From Maribacter sp. (lineage in GTDB: Bacteria; Bacteroidota; Bacteroidia; Flavobacteriales; Flavobacteriaceae), in the NCBI GenBank assembly GCA_003232155.1, contig QILY01000100.1, forward strand, positions 1-10,366: a stretch of DNA of 10,366 nt, read 5' to 3'. A program made the position numbers and the translations under genes. Shown one piece after another: positions 5,405 through 10,366 of this stretch. The notes beneath the pieces were generated by a model that had not been told where the DNA came from, searched no databases, and was given only the letters and a program-made list of their open reading frames with translations. Positions within the stretch are counted from its first letter, which is position 1. The number at the start of each line of letters is the position of its first letter.

Positions 5405-7453
5405 TTATTCAGATAATTTGTATCTGATACCTACATAAAAATTGATTCCTGGCGCTGGTTCGAAATACCTGCCGCCAAAGGCATTAAGTCTAATATTGTC
5501 ACTATACTTAGCATCGAAAATATTATTGATACCAAAAAAAGGAGACCATATAGAATGCTGTCCTTTAAAACGATAACTCATACTAAAATCGGCAATATGG
5601 TATGAAGGCTCACTTACACTATTAGCGTCATTGGCAAAGAAAGTATCTACAAAACGATGTTGTAATCGTGCATTAAAACCTTTTACATTCTTGTATAAAA
5701 AAGATAAAGCTGTAAAATGTTTTGGAATGCCCGGCAATGCATTTTCTGAAAAATCACCCTGGGGTAATGTAAATGAAGTATACTTGAAATTTGAATACGT
5801 ATAACTGCCTTGTACTGAGAATTCAGAGCTTATACTGTAGTTTGTTGATAGTTCAGCTCCTGTTCGCTCTGTAGTTCCAGCATTTCTAAAAAATGAACGA
5901 TCAGGAAAAGCTTCCAGTTCAAAAGGGACCAAATCATTTTTGGTGTTGATATAGAAAAGGGCTAAATCAAAACTCAAACGATTACATACCAAACCTTTAA
6001 ACCCTATTTCATAATTAAAAGCACGTTGGGGGTCTAATGAGTTATTAAAACCATCTTCTCCTGTAGGGTTTGCCGATAGTTCACTTAGAGAAGGGGTTTC
6101 AAAACTAGATCTAAAATTACCGTACAAATTCAATTGGTTTGCTAGCTGGTAATTAACCCCAAGACTTGGGTTCACAGAAGATAAATTTCTACGTCCGGAT
6201 TGGTTGCCATTATCTAATTTTTGGTCGGTGACTTTTAGTATATTGCTATCAAAACGTAGCCCAGCTGTAACCAACCACTTTTTTATATAAAAATGGTCCA
6301 AAGCATAAAAAGCGATATTCGTAAAACGTTCAATTTGGTCAAGCGTATTGGTGCCCCTTGTTCCGTCATCATTTGTAAAACGTTGCCGTATATCTTTTTG
6401 CGAGGCAAAATCATAACCGAGCTGTAGCGTATTACGACTATTGATAGCCTTATTCTCGATTTTATAATGCCCTCCTTGTCCAAAATAATTGCGATTTAAA
6501 TCAATCCATCCACCAAAATTAAAAGGGAGTCGTCCTTCAAAATTCCGATGGTTGTAAAATCCGTAGAACTGTATATCTTGCTTTTCGTTTATGCTATAAT
6601 TATAAGTGCTACCTATTTTAAATTGCTCAATAGCCTCACCAGTGCCAAACTGTATATTACGATCTCTGGCCTGTCTTCTATCTGCATTGACCTCTTCAAG
6701 GGTGAGCCCGCCTGCATCATCGCCAATGGGACTATTGGTGTAATTTGCCTGAAAATTAATTTTAGATTTATCTGATAGCTTTTGAAACCATCGTAAGTTG
6801 AGATTGGTGTTTTTCAGGCCACTCTGATCTCGATACCCATCACTAAGGGTATGTGTAGCCTGAAAAATGATTTTAGAATTATTTTTGACAATTCCGCTAG
6901 TTATCTGGTACTGTTGGTTGTTATAAGACCCTAAAGTTAATCCTGCTTCTAAAAAATCGGTATTGAAATTTTGCTTTGTAGTAATGTGTATTATACCACC
7001 AGATGCATTGCCATACAATGTAGAAGAGGGCCCTTTCAATACTTCGATTTTTTCTACAATACCAAGGTTAAGGTTGTCAATTTGCCCTTGTCCATCTGGA
7101 GTGGTTTCAGGTATACCATCTACAATAATTTTCACGCCCCTAATACCAAAGGCTGAACGAGCACCAAAACCACGAATTGATATTCGAAGGTCTTGGGCAT
7201 AATTATTGGCATTCAAACTGAACAAGCCCGGAATATGGGTAAGATATTCTTGTAATGAAAGCTGTTGTCTCGTTTCTTGTAAGGTAGTGGCCGTATAAGT
7301 AGCTATTGAAAAAGGCTGTTGTTGTGAAGGGATCTCAATTCTCAATGCTTTGATCTCTACAGAATCCAATACAATAATTTTTAGACTGTCTTTTTGGGCA
7401 TTTGTAGAATGGCATCCTAATAGTAAAATTACCAATAGTGTAATATATCTCAT
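5405..7453 (-). CDS. TonB-dependent outer-membrane receptor
   Basis: This 682-residue protein imports a bulky ligand, likely an iron-siderophore or similar complex, across the outer membrane using TonB energy. It has a signal peptide (1-20, ending NAQ) and a short N-terminal segment that may hold the TonB box (IVLDSVEI, 27-34). The plug domain (about 45-160) shows DLRISIRGFGARSAFGIRG, KIIVDGIPETTPDGQG and VEKIEVLKGPSSTLYGNASGG, all typical. A beta-barrel follows, with many aromatic-rich strands, to the final strand INFYVGIRYKLSE. It has no N-terminal carboxypeptidase-like domain and is much shorter than SusC, so a metal-chelate receptor is likelier than a glycan one. LLGC in the signal peptide resembles a lipobox, but the NAQ site fits better. 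There is no accessory transporter or SusD beside it, so the substrate is unknown. Its start lies 12 bp from a heptamer repeat array, which occupies the leader or promoter. Confidence 0.93.
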   Translation of the reverse strand: MRYITLLVILLLGCHSTNAQKDSLKIIVLDSVEIKALRIEIPSQQQPFSIATYTATTLQETRQQLSLQEYLTHIPGLFSLNANNYAQDLRISIRGFGARSAFGIRGVKIIVDGIPETTPDGQGQIDNLNLGIVEKIEVLKGPSSTLYGNASGGIIHITTKQNFNTDFLEAGLTLGSYNNQQYQITSGIVKNNSKIIFQATHTLSDGYRDQSGLKNTNLNLRWFQKLSDKSKINFQANYTNSPIGDDAGGLTLEEVNADRRQARDRNIQFGTGEAIEQFKIGSTYNYSINEKQDIQFYGFYNHRNFEGRLPFNFGGWIDLNRNYFGQGGHYKIENKAINSRNTLQLGYDFASQKDIRQRFTNDDGTRGTNTLDQIERFTNIAFYALDHFYIKKWLVTAGLRFDSNILKVTDQKLDNGNQSGRRNLSSVNPSLGVNYQLANQLNLYGNFRSSFETPSLSELSANPTGEDGFNNSLDPQRAFNYEIGFKGLVCNRLSFDLALFYINTKNDLVPFELEAFPDRSFFRNAGTTERTGAELSTNYSISSEFSVQGSYTYSNFKYTSFTLPQGDFSENALPGIPKHFTALSFLYKNVKGFNARLQHRFVDTFFANDANSVSEPSYHIADFSMSYRFKGQHSIWSPFFGINNIFDAKYSDNIRLNAFGGRYFEPAPGINFYVGIRYKLSE

Positions 7454-7465
7454 TATAGTATACGC

Positions 7466-7556
7466 ATTAAGTACAGGGTATTAAGTACAGGGTATTAAAT
7501 ATTAAGTAATAAGTACAGGGTATTAAGTATTAAGTAATAAGTATAGGGTATTAAGT
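7466..7556 (-). repeat. Heptamer array 1: thirteen 7-bp units in front of the TonB receptor
   Basis: Thirteen exact 7-bp steps follow without gaps. On the minus strand, the sense strand of the receptor gene, the units are ACTTAAT (seven), ACTTATT (two), ACCCTGT (three, one of them at 7515-7521), ACCCTAT (one), with one ACTTAAT copy changed to ATTTAAT. The count of ACTTAAT therefore includes six exact copies plus that variant. A 28-bp four-unit block at 7501-7528 is repeated at 7529-7556 with one mismatch. A further decayed unit follows at 7557-7563. The array ends 12 bp upstream of the receptor ATG, inside its leader or promoter. No clear TAnnTTTG box was found between the array and the start codon. 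See also the opposite array at 7938-8007. Confidence 0.9.
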
Positions 7557-7702
7557 ATAGGCTCTAGTTTAAAATGGTGTTGATAGCTGCATTTCATATA
7601 GCAAGGGTTTACTACCATATATGTTTTTTTTTATTTTTATCATAGAATAATACAAAAAAGAGGTTTTTTTAAGTCATAAACCAATTATATCAACACAATA
7701 TT

Positions 7703-7898
7703 CAGGGCAAACGCATCTAAAAATATTTGATATTTTGAAAAACCTTAAATCAACCTAAAGTCAAGGCTTTATGCGTATCCTGTTTTATTGGACGCCTCTT
7801 GTTTTTGATTAAACGGAATATTTTAAATTTTACGAATTTCGTTAATTGCTGATTATGAGATTGTTGTTATTGTTTAAAATCTAGATGCGTTTGCCCTG
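7703..7898. mobile_element. 196-bp MITE-like element with 17-bp TIRs and 11-bp target duplication
   Basis: CAGGGCAAACGCATCTA at 7703-7719 is repeated as its exact reverse complement at 7882-7898. The ends are flanked by identical 11-bp direct repeats, AACACAATATT, at 7692-7702 and 7899-7909. Perfect terminal inverted repeats plus a duplicated target are the hallmark of a transposed element. The interior is AT-rich with no open frame long enough for a transposase, so this is a non-autonomous element, probably moved by an IS elsewhere. An 11-bp duplication and CAGGG ends suggest the IS4-like group, but that is recalled knowledge and not tested. The element split the spacer between the two heptamer arrays. 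Around it, 7564-7691 and 7910-7937 show only AT-rich DNA with no feature I can name. Confidence 0.85.
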
Positions 7899-7937
7899 AA
7901 CACAATATTAAACTAAAGCCTAAGTAAATTATAATAT

Positions 7938-8007
7938 ACTTAATACTTATTACTTTGTACTTATGACTCGGCACTTAATACTTAATACTTATTACTTTGT
8001 ACTTAAT
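7938..8007 (+). repeat. Heptamer array 2: ten 7-bp units upstream of dnaK
   Basis: Ten uninterrupted 7-bp units read on the plus strand: ACTTAAT, ACTTATT, ACTTTGT, ACTTATG, ACTCGGC, ACTTAAT, ACTTAAT, ACTTATT, ACTTTGT, ACTTAAT. The first three bases ACT are invariant and the last four vary. The three-unit block at 7938-7958 recurs exactly at 7980-8000. The units belong to the same family as array 1 but read in the opposite direction, so each array is on the sense strand of the gene it precedes. The array ends 226 bp before the dnaK start and upstream of its candidate promoter. Confidence 0.9.
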
Positions 8008-8141
8008 CTTTTAAGATGTTTCGCAACGCAACGGTGAAATTATCTAATAATTATGGAATAGGGAAATTGAAAATAAGATTTTTTCATTTGAATATTGACC
8101 AATTAAAAAGCGGGTATTGCCAGTTGTTTGTTTTCTTCAAG

Positions 8142-8181
8142 TGACATCCTGTCAGTTTTTCTTACTTGGCATATTGTTTGT
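8142..8181 (+). promoter_or_regulatory. Candidate dnaK promoter: TGACA-N3-TGTCA repeat plus -24/-12-like element
   Basis: TGACA (8142-8146) and TGTCA (8150-8154) form a perfect inverted repeat with a 3-bp spacer. Thirteen bases on, TTGGCATATTGTTTGT (8166-8181) resembles a sigma-54 promoter. The GG at 8168-8169 and the G at 8180 are spaced as -25/-24 and -13, but the usual C at -12 is T. Transcription would then start near 8193, giving a leader of about 40 bases. The same stretch also contains TATTGTTTG, a -7 box of the primary sigma type with one extra base. Heat-shock control of dnaK is expected from the family. No CIRCE element is present. Which sigma factor acts is inference. Confidence 0.4.
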
Positions 8182-8233
8182 CATTCACTAATCGATTTAA
8201 AAAATAAAGCACTAATATTTTAAAACATATAGA

Positions 8234-10138
8234 ATGAGTAAAATTATCGGAATAGATTTAGGTACAACAAACTCCTGTGTCTCCGTAATGGAAGGTAACG
8301 AGCCCGTTGTTATTCCTAATGCAGAAGGAAAAAGAACAACTCCATCTGTTATCGCTTTCGTTGAAGGCGGTGAAATTAAGGTTGGTGACCCTGCCAAAAG
8401 ACAGGCAGTTACTAATCCGTACAATACTATATACTCTATAAAAAGATTTATGGGGAACAAATATTCTGAATCTAAAAAAGAAGCAGAAAGAGTCCCTTAT
8501 AAAGTAGTAAAAGGAGATAATGACATGCCAAGGGTAGATATTGACGGGCGTTTGTACTCCCCACAAGAATTATCTGCTATGATTCTTCAGAAAATGAAGA
8601 AAACAGCAGAAGATTATTTGGGTCAAGATGTAACAAGAGCTGTAATTACGGTTCCTGCCTATTTTAATGATGCGCAAAGACAAGCTACAAAAGAAGCTGG
8701 AGAAATTGCTGGTCTTACTGTAGAGCGTATTATTAACGAACCTACATCAGCTTCTTTGGCTTACGGGATGGATAAGAAAAATATTGACCAAAAAATAGTT
8801 GTTTTTGATTTTGGTGGTGGTACTCACGATGTTTCTATTTTAGAGTTAGGAGATGGTGTTTTTGAAGTATTATCTACTGATGGTGATACGCACTTAGGTG
8901 GTGATGATGTTGACCAAAAAATAATCGATTGGTTGGCTGAGGAGTTCAAGAAAGATGAAAATATTGATTTGCGTGATGATGCTATGGCATTACAGCGTTT
9001 GCGCGAGGCTGCTGAGAAGGCGAAGATAGAATTATCGTCTTCAGCCCAAACGGAAATCAATTTACCTTATGTAACAGCAACGGCCTCAGGGCCAAAGCAC
9101 TTGGTACGGGCATTGACCAAAGCTAAATTCGAGCAATTGATAGCTGATTTGGTAAAACGTACTATTAAACCTTGCCAAACGGCGATGAAAGCTGCTGGGC
9201 TGTCAAAAAGTGATATTGATGAAATTATTTTGGTAGGTGGTTCAACAAGAATTCCTGCTGTACAAGAAGCTGTTGAAAAATTCTTTGGTAAGAAGCCTTC
9301 AAAAGGAGTTAACCCTGATGAGGTAGTTGCCATAGGTGCTGCTATTCAAGGGGGGGTATTGACAGGTGATGTAAAAGACGTATTGTTGTTAGACGTTACG
9401 CCATTATCTTTAGGTATTGAAACTATGGGTAGCGTTATGACCAAGTTGATTGATGCAAACACAACAATACCAACTAAAAAGTCTCAGGTTTTCTCTACTG
9501 CAGCTGATAATCAACCTTCAGTTGAAATTCATGTATTGCAAGGAGAACGTCCAATGGCTACAGATAACAAAACAATAGGTCGTTTTCATTTAGACGGAAT
9601 CCCACCTGCACAAAGAGGAACGCCACAAATTGAAGTAACTTTTGATATTGATGCCAATGGTATTATCAAAGTTTCGGCAACTGACAAGGTAACGAACAAA
9701 ACGCAGGATATAAGAATTGAAGCTTCTTCTGGATTGACTGATGAAGAAATTCAAAGGATGAAAGCAGAAGCAGAAGCAAATGCAGAAGCTGATAAGGCGG
9801 CCAAAGAAACTGCTGATAAGTTGAATGAAGCTGATGGTATGATTTTTCAGACTGAAAAACAATTGACCGAGTTTGGTGATAAATTGTCAGATGACAAGAA
9901 AAAACCTATTGAAGATGCTTTGGCAGAACTAAAAACAGCATATGAAGGCAAAGATTTGGCTGTTATTACACCAGCTTTAGATAAAATTAATGAAGCTTGG
10001 AAAGTAGCTTCTGAAGAAATGTATAAAGCTCAAGCTGAAGCACAACAGGGTGACGCAGCCCCTGAAGGTGAAGCTACTGCTGATGCAGGTGCAGAAAGTG
10101 ACAATGTAGAAGACGTAGACTTTGAAGAAGTGAAATAA
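8234..10138 (+). CDS. dnaK: Chaperone DnaK (Hsp70)
   Basis: This is a full-length 634-residue Hsp70 that binds exposed hydrophobic segments of unfolded proteins in an ATP-driven cycle with DnaJ and GrpE. The nucleotide-binding domain (1 to about 382) has phosphate loop 1 IGIDLGTTNSC (5-15), VVFDFGGGTHDVS (phosphate loop 2, D192 to T197) and the adenosine motif ILVGGSTRIPAVQ. The interdomain linker VLLLD is at 383-387, followed by the beta substrate-binding domain (PLSLGIETMG onward), the helical lid (about 505-600) and an acidic, Ala/Glu-rich tail ending DVDFEEVK. Histidine in GGGTHDVS, where E. coli has phenylalanine, is as I recall normal for flavobacteria. The gene stands alone: neither dnaJ nor grpE is visible beside it. 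It is followed by a strong terminator 22 bp after the stop, so it is probably monocistronic. Confidence 0.99.
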   Translation: MSKIIGIDLGTTNSCVSVMEGNEPVVIPNAEGKRTTPSVIAFVEGGEIKVGDPAKRQAVTNPYNTIYSIKRFMGNKYSESKKEAERVPYKVVKGDNDMPRVDIDGRLYSPQELSAMILQKMKKTAEDYLGQDVTRAVITVPAYFNDAQRQATKEAGEIAGLTVERIINEPTSASLAYGMDKKNIDQKIVVFDFGGGTHDVSILELGDGVFEVLSTDGDTHLGGDDVDQKIIDWLAEEFKKDENIDLRDDAMALQRLREAAEKAKIELSSSAQTEINLPYVTATASGPKHLVRALTKAKFEQLIADLVKRTIKPCQTAMKAAGLSKSDIDEIILVGGSTRIPAVQEAVEKFFGKKPSKGVNPDEVVAIGAAIQGGVLTGDVKDVLLLDVTPLSLGIETMGSVMTKLIDANTTIPTKKSQVFSTAADNQPSVEIHVLQGERPMATDNKTIGRFHLDGIPPAQRGTPQIEVTFDIDANGIIKVSATDKVTNKTQDIRIEASSGLTDEEIQRMKAEAEANAEADKAAKETADKLNEADGMIFQTEKQLTEFGDKLSDDKKKPIEDALAELKTAYEGKDLAVITPALDKINEAWKVASEEMYKAQAEAQQGDAAPEGEATADAGAESDNVEDVDFEEVK

Positions 10139-10160
10139 GTTGTTTTCATAGTAAAAACAC

Positions 10161-10200
10161 AAACCCGCAAAGCTTAAGTCTTGTGGGTTTTTTGTTTTTT
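10161..10200 (+). terminator. Intrinsic terminator of dnaK
   Basis: AAACCCGCAA (10161-10170) pairs with TTGTGGGTTT (10181-10190) through ten pairs including one G-U, around a 10-base loop. A T-run (10188-10193, then six more T after one G) follows directly. This is a classical rho-independent terminator placed 22 bp after the dnaK stop. Confidence 0.9.
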
Positions 10201-10253
10201 CAAATATTTACATTTTATGGTTCCACCCCTTAGAGAAGGGAAGTGTCCAACTT

Positions 10254-10286
10254 GTCGAACAGAGGTTTTGATAACCTGAGTTCGAT
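10254..10286 (+). other. Two-tier hairpin in the gene-free right end
   Basis: GTCGAAC (10254-10260) pairs with GTTCGAT (10280-10286, one G-U). Inside, AGGTT (10263-10267) pairs with AACCT (10273-10277) around loop TTGAT, with a symmetric AG/GA internal loop between the two stems. A smaller hairpin, CCCTT-AGAG-AAGGG, lies just upstream (about 10227-10240). The whole 10201-10366 stretch shows no convincing open frame: an ATG at 10217 gives only about 20 codons. It could be a structured leader of a gene beyond the window, a small RNA, or a copy of an intergenic repeat. Folding is visible, function is not. Confidence 0.35.
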
Positions 10287-10366
10287 TAATAGTGATTTCT
10301 CCGAAGCCGTGTAAATAGTAAGATTTGGAGGATAAAAACGTAGTACTAACGGGTTAATTCAAGGCT

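Noticed and set aside
7466..8007. CRISPR array
   Set aside because: Units are 7 bp, contiguous, with no spacers and no cas genes.
8008..8233. CIRCE operator for HrcA control of dnaK
   Set aside because: No TTAGCACTC-N9-GAGTGCTAA-like sequence is present.
8258..10162. Several leftward ORFs opposite dnaK
   Set aside because: They follow the codon pattern of dnaK on the other strand and have no recognisable domains.
10217..10279. Short frame ATG-GTT-CCA with a CPTC motif
   Set aside because: It ends after about 20 codons and overlaps the hairpin structure; the cysteine pair is probably chance.

Overview
The window looks like chromosomal DNA of a flavobacterium (phylum Bacteroidota). It is AT-rich and its start codons mostly lack a purine-rich ribosome binding site. 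It holds a TonB-dependent outer-membrane receptor, a periplasmic-TPR histidine kinase with its LuxR-type partner, a TAnnTTTG-type promoter box, and a DnaK of the flavobacterial type (GGGTHDVS motif, acidic tail ending in DVDFEEVK). No species can be named from the sequence alone.

Left part (1-2161). The end of an IS66-like transposase runs in from the left edge and stops just before a perfect 40-bp palindrome. Facing it is a minus-strand operon of three genes: a small four-helix membrane protein with an internal duplication, a SIMPL-domain (DUF541) secreted protein broken by a nonsense codon and a frameshift, and a secreted homologue of LipL32, the major surface protein of pathogenic Leptospira. 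The LipL32 calcium-site residues appear to be kept, but the lipid-anchor cysteine is absent.

Middle (2162-5346). A gene-poor spacer carries an 18-bp direct repeat, a MarR-like 13-bp palindrome and the remains of a small secreted protein gene with its hairpin terminator. It is followed by a two-gene operon for a two-component system: a sensor kinase with signal peptide, TPR-like region, one membrane helix, HisKA_3 and HATPase, and a REC-LuxR response regulator.

Right part (5347-10366). A TonB-dependent receptor converges on the response regulator and diverges from dnaK. The 780-bp region between the receptor and dnaK is the most unusual DNA here. It has two arrays of degenerate 7-bp units (consensus ACTNNNN), one in front of each divergent gene and each on that gene's sense strand. 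Between them sits a 196-bp MITE-like element with 17-bp perfect terminal inverted repeats and an 11-bp target duplication. dnaK has a candidate -24/-12-type promoter below a TGACA-N3-TGTCA inverted repeat and ends in a strong intrinsic terminator. The last 166 bases hold no convincing gene but can fold into a two-tier hairpin.

The best candidates for something new are the paired heptamer arrays, the LipL32-like operon, and the unannotated pseudogenes and MITE. I do not see a defence system, CRISPR array, biosynthetic cluster or RNA gene.
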